From assembly GCA_027382625.1 (NCBI GenBank), contig JAJKFJ010021845.1, positions 204,501 through 268,500 of the forward strand: 64,000 nucleotides of DNA, in the 5' to 3' direction. The position numbers and the translations under genes are program-made. Below are positions 27,980 to 38,661 of this stretch, in pieces. Source of the stretch: Tetmemena sp. SeJ-2015 (taxonomy: Eukaryota > Ciliophora > Spirotrichea > Sporadotrichida > Oxytrichidae). The notes beneath the pieces are model-generated. The model was given only the letters and a program-made list of their open reading frames with translations, was not told the DNA's origin and did not search any database. The number at the start of each line of letters is the position of its first letter. The first letter of the stretch is position 1.

Positions 27980-29708
27980 ATGTCCCCCTCCGACACTGCC
28001 GCGCCCTTCCGGCGCAGGCGACTGACTGCGGCCAGGCTGGTGCCATTGTCGATGATCCTGATCGTCGGCCTGCTGGTGCTGGCGCCGCTTTTGCGCATCC
28101 TTCTTGCCACGCTGACCCCGCCCGGGCTTGAGGCCTGGACAGCCATTCTGGCCAGCCCCATGTCGCCAAACCTGTGGTGGCGGCCGCTGATGAACACGCT
28201 GATCCTGGGGCTGGGTGTCTCGGCCGGTTGTCTGCTCCTGGGTGGTTTCACCGCCTGGCTGGTGGTGATGACCGATGTGCCGGGCCGCCGCATCCTGGGC
28301 GTGATGCATACGCTGCCCTTCATGATCCCCAGCTTCGCCGCGCCCTGGCCTGGGGAACGCTGTTCCGCAACAGCCGCATGGGCGGCTCGTCAGGGTTTTT
28401 CGAGGCGAATGGCTTCATCGTTCCCGACTGGCTGGCCTGGGGCATCTTCCGGTGCTGATCGTGCTGATCGCGCATTACTATTCGCTGGCTTCACACATCG
28501 CCGCGCGCCGCTTCGGTGGGCGCCGATCTGGTCGAGGCGGCGCAGATGACCGGCGCGCGCCGTCCGCGCATCTTCTTTGGCATCGTCCTGCCGGTCGTGA
28601 CGCCCGCCTGGTATCGGCGGCTTCGCTGACACTGGCCGGCGCCGTGGCGAATTTCGCCGCACCGCCTTGCTCGGCCTGCCGGTGCGCATGCAGACGCTGT
28701 CCACCCGCCTCTTCGGCATGATCGAGATCGGCCAGAGCGAGCGCGGCTTCGTGCTCGCCCTGCTGCTGATCGCCGTCTTTGGCGTGTTCCTGTTCTGTCG
28801 ACCGGCTGGTCTCGGGCGACGCGCCTTTGTCACCGTCACGGGCAAGGGGGCCGCACCCGGCGCTTTCCGCTGGGCAAATGGCGCTGGCCGCTGTTCGCAG
28901 CCGGGTTCGGGCTGGCGGTGGTGACGACGGTCGTGCCGGTCGTCGTGCTGGTCGCGTCCAGCCTTGCGCCGCAGGCGGGGGCGCTGTTCTCGAACTGGAC
29001 GCTGCATTTCTGGATCGGCGAGGGTGGCGGCCAGATCGCGCAGGGCCAGGCCGGCATCTTCCGCAATCCCGTGCTGATCGCGGCCTGTTCAACACGCTGA
29101 AACTGGGCGTCGTCGTTGCGCTAATCTCGATGCTGCTGGGCCTGGCGCTGGCCCATACCATCACCCGCAACAAGGGCACCGTGCTGGCCAATATCCTGTC
29201 GCAACTGGCCTTCCTGCCGCTTCTGATCCCCTCGATCGCATTTGCCGCCGCCTATATCGCGCTGTTCGGCGCGCCGCTGGGGCCGCTGCCTTCGCTATAC
29301 GGCACCTTCACGCTGCTGGTGATCGCCGCCGCCGCCCATAATCTGCCCTATGCGGTGCAGGCGGGCCGGTCGGTGCTGGGCCAGATCGCCACCGATCTTG
29401 AGGAAAGCGCCCGGCTGACCGGGGCAGGGCCCTTGCGGCGGATGTGGGCGATCATCTTTCCGCTGGCGATCCGTGGCCTTCTGGCAGGGGCGATCCTGGT
29501 CTTCGTCAAGATGGTCCGCGACTTGTCGCTGGTCGTGCTGCTGTTCAGCGCCACCTCTCCGGTCCTGTCGATGGTTGCCTACCGCTATGCCGCCGAAGGG
29601 TTCATGCAATTCGCCAATGCTATCACCGTTCTGATCCTTGTGATCTGTCTTGCCGCTTCGCTGATTGCGCAGGCCTTGCAGACGCGGGTGCAGAAATGGA
29701 AGGAGTAA
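27980..29708 (+). CDS. ABC transporter permease, fused two-domain type (frame-broken)
   Basis: About 576 codons, the size of two-domain iron/phosphonate-type permeases in which both membrane domains are on one chain. It starts MSPSDTAAPFRRRRLTAARL at ATG 27980. First domain: SMILIVGLLVLAPLLRILLA, WWRPLMNTLILGLGVSAGC and GVMHTLPFMIPSF. The region 28340-29100 contains about six frame changes, with MQTLSTRLFGMIEIGQSE readable. Second domain, clean from 29100: LGVVVALISMLLGLALAHTI, IPSIAFAAAYIALFGAPLG, then the EAA-type loop DLEESARLTGAGPLRRMWAI, ending VQKWKE. It forms the channel for the importer with the neighbouring ATPase. Confidence 0.85.
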
Positions 29709-29713
29709 CGACC

Positions 29714-30805
29714 GTGGCTTCTGTCCAGACCGAAGCAGGCGATGCAATCCGCATCACCAACCTTGTGAAGAAATTTGGCGACTTTGCCGCCATTCCCGAC
29801 CTGTCGCTGTCGGTACCGCCCGGGTCCTTCCTAGTGCTGGTCGGCCCTTCGGGCTGCGGCAAATCCACCCTGCTGCGCATGCTGGCGGGGCTGGACGAGC
29901 CGTCCGGGGGCGAGATTGCCTTCATGGGCAAGACCGTCTCGTCCGGGGCGGGGGGCGTGATCGCCGACCCGAAGATGCGCAATGCCGGGCTGGTGTTCCA
30001 ATCCTATGCGCTTTGGCCGCATATGACGGTGGCCGGGAACATCGGCTGGCCGCTGAAAGTGGCGGGCTGGGACAGGGCGGCCCGCGACACCCGGATCGAG
30101 GAAGTGCTGACAATGCTGGGGATACTGGCCTGCGCGACCGCTATCCGGCGGAAATCTCGGGCGGGCAACAGCAACGCGTGGCCATCGCCCGCACGCTGGC
30201 CCGAAGCCCGCGATCCTGCTGTTCGACGAGCCGCTGTCCAATCTCGATGCCAAGCTGCGCATCGAGATGCGCAGCGAGTTGATGCGGATCCATCGCGCCA
30301 CCGGGGCCACCTCGGTCTATGTCACCCATGACCAGGTCGAGGCGATGACCATGGCCCCATGTCGCGGTGATGAACCAGGCGCGGGTCGAACAGTTCGGGC
30401 CGCCGCGCGCGCTGCTGGACCGCCCGGCGACCACCTTTGTCGCGACCTTCCTTGGCACGCCGCCGGGCAATCTTCTGCCCGTCACCCGCCGGGGGGACAG
30501 CCTGGTCCATGGCGATGTGCCGCTGGCCCCTGCCGCGTTGGCGCAGGGGCGCGACGCGGCGCAGCTATTCTACCGGCCCGAGCAGATCGGCCTTGGCCGC
30601 GCCGAAGGCCGGCCCGTCCTGAGGGCCGAATTCGCCGAGGCCGCGCCAATGGCCGGGCGGTGATGGTGACGGCGGCGACGGGTGGGTTGCGCCTGTCGGC
30701 CATCGTGGATCAGTTCCCGACGCCCGCCCGGGCGACCCGATCGAGTTTTCACTGTCCGGCGCGCCTGACGCCGTCTTTGCCATGACCGGCGAAAGGATCG
30801 AATGA
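29714..30805 (+). CDS. ABC transporter ATP-binding protein (PotA/FbpC type)
   Basis: GTG 29714 ([21 protein letters not shown]) starts five bases after the permease stop. Walker [11 protein letters not shown]-loop [14 protein letters not shown], then after a frame change near 30125 the signature [15 protein letters not shown] and Walker [15 protein letters not shown]. The H-loop [15 protein letters not shown] comes after another change near 30265. The C-terminal TOBE-like regulatory domain spans 30370-30800: [26 protein letters not shown] and [12 protein letters not shown]. About 364 codons, normal for the class. The stop overlaps the next gene start (ATGA). Confidence 0.88.
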
Positions 30806-31411
30806 TGCGGCTTATCCTGATGCGCCATGGCGAAACCACCTGGAACGCGGAATCCCGCCTTCAGGGTCAGGACAATTCCGACCTGTCGGAACGCGGGGTC
30901 GAACAGGCCCGCCGCTTCGGCGCCTTCGTGCGGGCACTGAAACCGGCGCGGGTGGTGTCTTCGGATCTGGGGCGCACTCGGCAGACCGCCGCGCTGATCG
31001 GCCATGCCGATTGTCCCAGCGATGCGCGCCTGCGCGAATGGCATATGGGAAGCTGGACCGGTCGCACCAAGCCCGAACTGATCGCCGCCCATGCCGATCT
31101 CTACCAATGCCTGGCGCGCCGGGACCCATACGCCCGAAGGCGGCGAGCCCTGGCCCGTGTTCCGAGCCCGCGTGGCGGCGGGGCTGCGCCACTGGCTTGC
31201 TGCCGGGGAAGGGGATCTGCTGGCGGTGGTGCATGGCGGCGTGATCCGCGCCGCTCTGGACGCCTTTCTGCAAATGCCGCCCGCACGGGTCATTCCGGTG
31301 ACGCCGGGCACGGGCACCATCCTCAGTTTCGTGCCGGGCCAGTTCACCGAGGCGCAGTTGGAAGGTTACAATATCGGCGCTGTGGTCCCGGACCCGTCCG
31401 TCGCGGATTAG
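30802..31411 (+). CDS. Histidine phosphatase (phosphoglycerate mutase-like) family protein
   Basis: RHG-motif phosphatase: ILMRHGETTWNAESRLQGQ with the catalytic His in RHG, ARVVSSDLGRTRQTAAL, LREWHMGSWTGRT, then after a frame change near 31110 the motif TPEGGEPWPVFRARV and the second catalytic His in LLAVVHGGVIRAAL. About 203 codons, as expected. It overlaps the ATPase gene by four bases, so it belongs to the importer operon. The likely job is dephosphorylation of something handled by this system, such as an imported phospho-compound; the substrate is unknown. Confidence 0.87.
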
Positions 31412-31428
31412 AAAAAGGGGGCGGCGGC

Positions 31429-31539
31429 ATGTCCGGGCGCGCGCTGGAAACTGATCGCGCGCGGATCGCGGAACAGGCGACGGATCGCGAAGTCATCTGG
31501 CCGCGGATTGGTGCGCGACGCGGACCGGGACGCGCGTGA
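31429..31539 (+). CDS. Possible very small ORF after the phosphatase gene
   Basis: Thirty-six codons from ATG 31429 (MSGRALETDRARIAEQATD) with a purine-rich AAAAAGGGGG upstream. No family recognised. It may be a genuine leader or small protein, or the broken start of a gene. The remaining bases to 31655 show nothing else. Confidence 0.2.
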   Translation: MSGRALETDRARIAEQATDREVIWPRIGARRGPGRA

Positions 31540-31655
31540 GACCGGATCGCGGCGCTTTGCGGTAGCGCAGCGTCTGCCGTGACGGAAGGCTGCCTAGTGA
31601 CGCAGGCCACGCTTCTCGGCCATAGTGCGGGTAACATTCCCCAGCGGACGAATCC

Positions 31656-34296
31656 ATGCAGCCGGCCAATGTCCCCCCCGAGGCAGCCGCCCGTCTTGAC
31701 GACGGGCCGCCCTTTCTGGGGTTGGACCCGGCACCGCGCAGCTATCAATCCTGGGTCGCCGACGAGACGATCGAGGATTATGCCCTGCGCTATGCGCCGC
31801 GCAGCTACCGGCGCTGGACCCCGGCCACGATTGTGCACACGGCGCTGGGCGGCATCTCGTTTCTCGCGCTCGAGGCGATTGGGGCGGTCCTGACGATTTC
31901 TTTCGGCACGACGACCACCGTTCTTGCCGTGCTGATCGCCACCGTCTTCATCTTCGTCACCAGCCTGCCCATCGCCTATCACGCCGCGCGGTCGAATGTG
32001 GACATGGACCTGCTGACCCGCGGTGCGGGCTTTGGCTATATCGGCTCCTCGGTCACCTCGCTGATCTATCTGACCTACACGGTGATCTTCTTCGCGCTGG
32101 AAGGGGCGATCATCGCCCAGGCGCTGCTGGTCTGTTTCGGCCTGCCGCTGCCATTGGGCTATCTGCTGTCGACCCTGGCCATCCTGCCCGTGGCCATACG
32201 CGGCATGACCGCGATCTCGTGGTTCCAGAAAGTCACGCAGGCACCCTGGCTGATCCTGGGGCTGCTGCCTTTCCTGGCCATCGCCCTGGTCGAACCGCAG
32301 CCGCTGACGGTCTGGCTTTCGGCGCCGGACCCGGGGGTGACGATGCTGGCGCTGGGCGGGGCGATCAGCGTCCTTTGCGCGCTGACCCTGCAGATCGGCG
32401 AGCAGGTCGATTACCTGCGCTTCCTGCCGCCGAAAGAGACGACCCCGTCCTGGCGCTGGTGGGGGGCGCTGCTGATGGCGGGCCCGGGCTGGATTCTTAT
32501 CGGCGGCCTGAAGATCGTGATGGGCAGCTTCCTGGTGACGCTCGCCCTGGCCTCGGGCATGGATGCCCCCATGGCGGCCGAGCCGATCGGCATGTTCCGC
32601 CATGCCTTCGGATATCTGTTCGGGCCGACGCTGGCCCTGCTTGTCGCCACCGTCTACATCCTGATCGCGCAGCTCAAGATCAACGTGACCAATGCCTATG
32701 CCGGGTCGCTGGCGGGGTCCAACTTCTTCGTCCGCGTGGCGCGCTATCACCCCGGCCGTCTGGTCTGGCTGGTGCTGCACGTCACCATCGCCTGCGCGCT
32801 GATGATGCTGGGCGTCTTCGCCACGCTCGAGGCGGTTCTGGCCTTCTACGCCAATCTCGCCATGGCGTGGCTGGGTGCGATCCTGGCCGATCTGGCGGTA
32901 CTCAAGCCCTTGGGCCTGTCGCCGCGCGGATCGAGTTCCGCCGCGCGCATCTGCCGGATTTCCACCCCGTCGGCTGCGGCGGCATGGCGTTGGGCGGGCT
33001 TGTGGGCTGCGCTTTGTATCTTGGCGCGGGCGGGCAGGGCCGCAGGCCTGGTCGCCGGTCATCGCCTTCGGCGTCTCGGCGCTGGCCGCCTTGGCCATCG
33101 CGGCATTGGTGCGCGGGCGGGGCTATCTGGCGCGCAGGCCGCAGGATTTCGCGCCGCTGGCCAATTGCAATTGCGCGATCTGCAGCCATGGCTACGAGGT
33201 GCAGGACCTGGCCTACTGCACCTTCTATCACAAGCCGATCTGCTCGCTCTGTTGCAGCCTCGAGCCGCATTGCCGCGATTATTGCAAACGCGCCGCGCCC
33301 ACCGCGGGCGGCCGGGCGGCCGGGGCGCCATGGCCGGGCCGTCTTTTGCCGCTGAACGTGCCGCCGCAGAATGGCCGCCGGATCTGGCAGGTGCTGGCGG
33401 TCTTTGTGGCGCTGATGGCGGGGCTTGCCCTGTGCTATGCGGGGCTGCGGCTGTTGCTGGCCAGCGGGCGCGAGACCAGCCTTCTGCCGCAGCTTCTGTT
33501 CGCGGCGCTGCCCCTGGTGCTGCTCCTGGCTCTTTGGCTGGTGATGACCTATGAACGGCGGCGGCTGACCGAAGAAGACCTGATCGGCGCCCTGATCCGC
33601 CTGAATTCCGCCCAGCACGAACTGGCCCTGAACCAGCGCCTAGCCGCCATCGGCGAGGTCGCAGCGACCATCAGCCATGAGCTGCGCAACCCCCTTGGCA
33701 CCGTGGCCGGCTCGATCGAGGTTCTGGCCCGCAGCCCGGGCCTCGGGCCGGAGGTGGCCGAAGACGTGGACCGCGCCCGCCGCAACATCGGCCGCTGCGG
33801 CCGGATCATCGACATGCTGCTGGATTTCGCCCGGCAGGAACAGCATGAGCGTCAGGTCATCGGGGTCGATGGCTGGCTGCGCTCGGTCCTGGCCGACCAT
33901 TCCGCCCGGACGGTGGCGCAGGTCGAGGTCGATCCCGGGCTAAAGCTGATCTGCGACCCGGCCCGGCTGCAATTCGCCGTCTGCAACCTGCTCGACAATG
34001 CCATGCAGGCGGTCGAGGAAAAGGCGGTTCCCGATTTCGACCCGCATATCGCCCTGCGGGCCTATCGCGCGGGCGGGCGCGTGCTGATCGAGGTCGAGGA
34101 TAACGGGCCCGGCCTTGCGACCGACCTGATCGCCCGCGCCTTTGATCCGCTTGTCACCGGGCGGCCGATGGGTGTGGGCCTTGGCCTGCCGCTGGTGCGG
34201 CGCGTCGCGCAGATCCATGGCGGCGAGGCCAGCATCGTGCGGACCGGGGCCGAGGGCACGCTGATGCGGCTGTCCTTGCCGGAGCGGGCGGCATGA
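31656..34296 (+). CDS. NCS1-type permease / sensor histidine kinase fusion with cysteine-rich linker
   Basis: An 880-codon chain. Residues about 1-460 are a 12-helix NCS1 (purine/cytosine/hydantoin permease) domain: RSYQSWVADETIEDYALRYA, then TLGGISF-like helices, RGAGFGYIGSSVTSLIYL and LKINVTNAYAGSLAGSNFF. A frame change lies near 32930. Residues about 500-545 carry eleven cysteines in a short linker (NCNCAICSHGYEVQDLAYC, then ICSLCCSLEPHCRDYCK), likely a metal site. Two more helices follow (about 565-630). The kinase part has the H-box ATISHELRNPLGTVAGSIE near residue 673, the N-box CNLLDNAMQAVEE and G-boxes EVEDNGPGLA and GVGLGLPLVRR. It probably senses a transported or bound nitrogen compound. 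It overlaps the next gene by four bases. Confidence 0.88.
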
Positions 34297-35391
34297 CCGG
34301 CCCGGCCCGCCGCATTCTGATCGTTGACGACGAACAGGATTTCGCCGTCTCGACCGCGCGCATGTTGCGGCTGAAGCATAGACTGCGCCATCGCCCATGA
34401 CGGCGAGGGCGCTTTCGCGATCCTTGAGGCCGAGCAGCTTGAGGTTGCCCTTCTGGACATAAGGTTGCGGGCGAGGATGGCATCAAGCTGGCGCAGCGTC
34501 TGCGCGCCGCGCATCCCCAGGTGATCGTGGTGATCATGACGGCCTACACTCGGTCGACAGCGGGTTTCGGCGCTGAAGGCGGGGCTTTTGACTATCTGCG
34601 AAAACCTTCTTTTTGGACGAGCTTCTCAGCGCGCTGGGCCGCTGCTTTGACATCTGCGACCTGCGCCGGGCCAAGGCCGAGACCGAACGCGAGCTGCATC
34701 TTCTGCGCCAGCACGAGGCGATCGCCCAGCTTGCCATGGGCCTGTCGCATGATTTCCGCAACATGCTGGCGGTGATCCGGGCCAATCTGGCTGTGCTGGA
34801 CCAGCGCCTGACCCAGGATCACCCGATGAAGCCCTACGCCGCCGATGCGCATGAGGCGGCAGGCACCGCCGCCGAGGTTCTGGCACAACTGTCCGGCTTC
34901 CTGCGCGGGCGGCCCCAGCCGGTCGCGCCCGCGGATCTGCGGACTCCGGTGTTCGAGACCGTGGCGATGATCGGCCGCACACTCTGCGCGGGAATGACGC
35001 TGGACTGCGACCTGCCCGATGCGCCGTTGAAAGTTCAGGTCGATCCCCATCTAATCGAGACGGCGCTGGTGAACCTGCTGATCAACGCCCGCGACGCCAC
35101 TGGCGGGCAGGGCAGGGTCACACTCAGCCTGCGGCGGGTGTCGCGCGGGGCCGATTATGCAAGGCTGATCCTGCGCGACGACGGGCCGGGGCTGGGGCCG
35201 GAAGCCGCCTCGCGGGCGCTGGAGCCGTTTTTCACCACCAAGCCCGAAGGCAGCGGCCTGGGCCTGGCGATGATCCACCAGATGGCGCTGTCGGCGGGGG
35301 CAGTTTCCGTCTGGCCAATGCCCCGCAGGGCGGGGCCGAGGCCGTCTTGACCTGCCCTGCCTTCCCGCTGGTCAGGAAGACGGCGGGATGA
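34293..35391 (+). CDS. Receiver domain-histidine kinase protein
   Basis: The N-terminal receiver domain begins RRILIVDDEQDFAVSTARML; the phosphoacceptor region EVALLDIRL and the switch-region VVIMTAYTR lie in other frames after changes near 34380 and 34460. From 34613 the kinase half is clean: RQHEAIAQLAMGLSHDFRN with the H-box His near residue 151, LVNLLINARDATGG as N-box, LILRDDGPGLG and EGSGLGLAMIHQMA as G-boxes. It ends LVRKTAG at 35391 after one more shift. The order receiver-then-kinase is that of a relay protein between the permease-kinase fusion and another regulator. It overlaps the convergent OmpR-type gene by 20 bases. Confidence 0.84.
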
Positions 35392-36132
35392 ACATGTAAC
35401 CCGCGCCGCGCATGGTGCGGATGCGGCGATGGACCGGGCCGGTATGCCGATCTTGCGGCGGATCTTGCGATCATGCACATCGATCGAGCGGTCAAGCGGC
35501 GACAGTTCCGGTTCGCGGGTCAGGTCAAGAAGCTGGTCGCGGCTCAGCACCCGGCCCGGGCGTTCGGCCAGTGCGGCCAGCATGGTGAATTCCTGCGAGG
35601 TCAGGCGCTGGGGCCGACCCTGTTCGTCGGTCAGCAGTTGGGCGTCGAAGTCCAGCGCCCAGCCGTCGAACCGGATGCATCGCCCGGCCGCGGCGCGGGG
35701 CTGCGCCTCGGCCGGGCCGATCCGCCGCAACACCGCCCGCACCCGCGCCAGCAGCTCGCGCGGCTCGAAGGGTTTGCACAGGTAATCGTCGGCGCCGACC
35801 TCAAGCCCGACGATGCGGTCCACCGGCTCGTGCCGGCCCGACAGAAAGAGGATGCCGATATTGGCCTGCGCCTTCAGCGCCCGCGCCAGCTGTAGCCATC
35901 CTCGGGCCGGGCAGGCCGACACCAGCACAGCACCAGGTACGCGTCCCGCGCCCGGATCGCGCGCCACATCTCATCACCGTCGTGAACGGCCTCGGTCATA
36001 GCCTTCCGAGCCGAAATAGCGGCAAAGAAAGCTGCACAGCCGCCGGTCATCCTCGACGAACAGGATGTTGTGCCGCCGACCCGGCGATTGGGTGGCGGTC
36101 GCTGTCCTGATCATCGTCTGGCCTGGCATCAT
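35372..36132 (-). CDS. OmpR/PhoB-family response regulator
   Basis: Receiver: HNILFVEDDRRLCSFLCRY, then after frame changes near 36000 and 35930 LARALKAQANIGILFLSGR and VGADDYLCKPFEPRELLAR, the switch Lys motif. DNA-binding winged helix: LTSQEFTMLAALAERPGRV, SRDQLLDLTR and LDRSIDVHDRKIRRKIG, with the final RGAGYMFIPP in another frame. The start is one of two ATGs at 36132/36129. It converges on the receiver-kinase gene and is divergent from the formamidase operon start (36303), so it probably binds in that roughly 170-base gap and controls amide genes. That link is inferred from position. Confidence 0.84.
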
Positions 36133-36302
36133 GGGCTGCGCCTCGCATCTGTATTTTGTAACCGGAACACATGCCGATTACAAAAAGTTACACGACTTCC
36201 AGCAACTTCAATGAACTCTGCTTACATAATGGTCGGAAGCTCCTTTCCGCGCAAGTGCGGTGCAGACCTGCCCGCGCCACGCGCCCATATGGGAGGAAAA
36301 CA

Positions 36303-37529
36303 ATGGCAAAGAACGTGTTCCAGGTCGACCTGAAGAAGGCGCCCGAGGATGCCGCGATCAAGACGCACAACCGCTGGCACCCCGACATTCCGATGGTCGA
36401 GACCTTCAAGCGGGGCGAAGTCCTGCGGGTGGAATGCTATGACTGGACCGGCGGCCAGATCGGCAACAATGACAGCGCGAATGATATCCGCGACGTCGAC
36501 CTGACGCGGGTGCACTATCTCTCGGGGCCGTTCGGCTTTGAAGGCGCCGAGCCGGGCGACCTTCTTGTCGTCGACATTCTGGACATCGGCACGCTGCCGG
36601 AGTCGCAATGGGGCTTCAACGGCCTTTTCGCCAAGGAGAATGGCGGCGGCTTCCTGACCGAGCATTACCCCAATGCGACCAAGTCGATCTGGGATTTCGA
36701 AGGGATCTACGCCAAGTCGCGGCATGTGCCCGGCGTGCGCTATCCCGGCCTGATCCATCCGGGTCTGATCGGCTGTCTGCCCGACCACCAAGCTGCTGGC
36801 CGAGGCGAACCGCCGCGAGGCCGCGCTGATCGCCACCGACCCGAACCGCGTGCCGCCTCTGGCCGCGCCGCCCCATGCCGCCACCGCTGATGGGGCAGAT
36901 GTCTGCTTCGGCGCGCGGGCGGCGCCGCGAAAGAGGCCTGGCGCACGGTGCCGCCGCGCGAACATGGCGGCAATTGCGACATCAAGAACCTGTCGCGCGG
37001 CTCGAAGGTATATTTCCCCGTCTACGTCAAGGGCGGCGGGCTTTCGATGGGCGATATCCACTTCAGCCAGGGCGATGGCGAGATCACCTTCTGCGGCGCC
37101 ATCGAGATGGCGGGCTGGATCGAGATCAAGGTCGACGTCATCAAGGGCGGCATGGCGAAATACGGTGTGATCAACCCGATCTTCCGGCCTTCGCCCGTTG
37201 ATCCGCATTTCGACGACTACCTGATCTTCGAAGGCATCTCGGTCGATGAGCACACGGGCGAGCAGTATTATCTCGACGCCCATGTCGCCTATCGCCGGGC
37301 CTGCCTGAACGCGATCGAATACCTCAAGAAGTTCGGCTATTCCGGTGAGCAGGCCTATATGATCCTGGGCACCGCCCCGGTCGAGGGGCGTATCGCCGGC
37401 ATCGTCGACATTCCCAACGTCTGCGCGACGCTGGCCATTCCGACCGCGATCTTCGACTTCGACATCCGGCCCAATGCCGACGGGCCGAAGCGGTCTGTCC
37501 CGCAGATCGACGTTGCGCGCACGTCCTGA
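36303..37529 (+). CDS. fmdA: Formamidase (FmdA/AmdA acetamidase-formamidase family)
   Basis: Hydrolyses formamide and short amides to ammonia plus the acid. ATG 36303 is preceded by GGGAGGAAA. The N-terminal half is clean: HNRWHPDIPMVETFKRGE, DWTGGQIGNNDSANDI, GVRYPGLIHPGLIGCLP. Between about 36785 and 36960 the frame changes twice. The rest is clean: HGGNCDIKNLSRGSKVYFP, GGLSMGDIHFSQGDGEI, EQAYMILGTAPVEGRIAGIV and PTAIFDFDI, ending QIDVARTS. About 409 codons, the family norm. First gene of the amide operon. Confidence 0.93.
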
Positions 37530-37557
37530 CGCGATCGTTCCCGACAAGCACAACATT

Positions 37558-37580
37558 CCCGCCCCCGAGAGAGGGGCGGG
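37558..37580 (+). terminator. GC hairpin between fmdA and amiS
   Basis: A perfect 8-bp stem CCCGCCCC/GGGGCGGG with a 7-base loop (CGAGAGA). It lies between the fmdA stop and the amiS ribosome-binding site. There is no T tract, so it more likely acts as a processing or stability element than a full terminator. Confidence 0.5.
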
Positions 37581-37598
37581 CCCTTGGGAGGAGGGATC

Positions 37599-38111
37599 AT
37601 GATACTTGGATTTCTGTTGTTCTACGTGGGGGCGGTGCTGTTCCTGAACGGCCTTTGGCTGATGGGGCGGATTCAGGACCGCGAGATCGTCGTCATCAAC
37701 GTCGTCTCAGGTCTCGTCGCCGGGGCCGTGGTCGTGCAGGGCGCCTTCGGGGCGGCGGCCGATGCGGGCAGCATCCGCGCCGCGGCCCTGACCCTGTTGT
37801 TCGCGACGACCTATTTCTGGGTCGCCTATAACCGCTTTGCCGGGGTCGACGGGCGGGGCCTGGGCTGGTTCAGCCTGTTCGTCGCGATCAGCACCGTGCC
37901 GGTCATCTATACGGGCCTGTCGGCGGCGGCGACCGGGCGCGATGTCTGGCTGGCCGGCAACTGGCTGGTCTGGGGTATCCTGTGGTTCATGTACTTTCTG
38001 CTGCTTGCCCTGGGCAAGCCGATCCTGAAGCAGACAGCGTGGGTCACGCTCCTGGCAGGGATCTTCACCGGCTGGCTGCCAGGCTGGCTTCTTCTCGATG
38101 GTCTCATGTGA
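37599..38111 (+). CDS. AmiS/UreI-family amide/urea channel
   Basis: Intact 171-codon membrane protein with six predicted helices. It starts MILGFLLFYVGAVLFLNGLW at ATG 37599, with a strong site GGGAGGAGG upstream. Motifs include VINVVSGLVAGAVVVQGAF, TYFWVAYNRFAGVDGRGLGWF and WLVWGILWFMYFLLLALG, matching proton-gated urea channels and AmiS. It presumably lets formamide or urea into the cell for the formamidase encoded upstream. Confidence 0.92.
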   Translation: MILGFLLFYVGAVLFLNGLWLMGRIQDREIVVINVVSGLVAGAVVVQGAFGAAADAGSIRAAALTLLFATTYFWVAYNRFAGVDGRGLGWFSLFVAISTVPVIYTGLSAAATGRDVWLAGNWLVWGILWFMYFLLLALGKPILKQTAWVTLLAGIFTGWLPGWLLLDGLM

Positions 38112-38122
38112 CGGAGGGCGCG

Positions 38123-38419
38123 ATGCCAATCTACGATTTCCAATGCAACGATCACGGCATCTTCAGCGGCTGGGTGACCTACGAAGCCAGCCGAAAGGGC
38201 CTGGATTGCCCGCATTGCGGCAGTCCCAGCCCGGTTCTGGTCGCGCTGCCCCAGATCAGCCGGCTGTCCAGCGGTCTGCGCCGCGCCGAATTGCGGGCTG
38301 AGACGACGTCGGCCGAGCCGAAAGTGATGAAGCGCGAGCATCTGCCGAATTGCGGCTGCAAGCTGTGCAATCGCAAGGCACCGCCGACATCCCGCCGGTG
38401 GATGATCGGCAACTGCTAG
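38123..38419 (+). CDS. FmdB-family zinc-ribbon protein
   Basis: Intact 98-codon gene. The FmdB opening MPIYDFQCNDHGIFSGWV is followed by a zinc ribbon with LDCPHCGSPSPVLVALP and a basic Cys-containing tail (NCGCKLCNRKAP). Proteins of this family accompany formamidase genes and are called regulatory, though the mechanism is unclear. It starts 11 bases after the amiS stop and is the last gene of the amide operon. Confidence 0.9.
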   Translation: MPIYDFQCNDHGIFSGWVTYEASRKGLDCPHCGSPSPVLVALPQISRLSSGLRRAELRAETTSAEPKVMKREHLPNCGCKLCNRKAPPTSRRWMIGNC

Positions 38420-38661
38420 GGTTCACCCCGTGATGCCGGGCAGGGCGCGCGCTTTGACCGGCATTCGCATGTCTGCTTGTTCCGGTCCGATCAACCGCAT
38501 GGGGCGGTTTCAGGGCCGGGTCACGCGATGAAAAACGATAGTAAATTGATATCGCGTGCAAAATCACGATTTTTCTTCAGTCAAAAAACATTTTCAAAAT
38601 AATATACGCTGATTCCGGCCGCCTGTAAGCTGTTCCCAACGCTTCAGGAGGAAGGGCCGAC
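38420..38661 (+). promoter_or_regulatory. AT-rich leader before bhcA
   Basis: The sequence at about 38528-38620 is strikingly AT-rich compared with its surroundings and contains ATCGCGTG and CACGAT arms (38551-38570, imperfect), a candidate regulator site. A good ribosome-binding site CAGGAGGAAG lies ten bases before the bhcA ATG. No IclR-type regulator gene is adjacent. Confidence 0.4.

Noticed and set aside
31344..33098. 584-codon minus-strand reading opposite the NCS1-kinase gene
   Set aside because: It mirrors a strongly supported permease gene; the product is Gln/Arg/Asp-rich and repetitive, typical of antisense shadows of hydrophobic genes.
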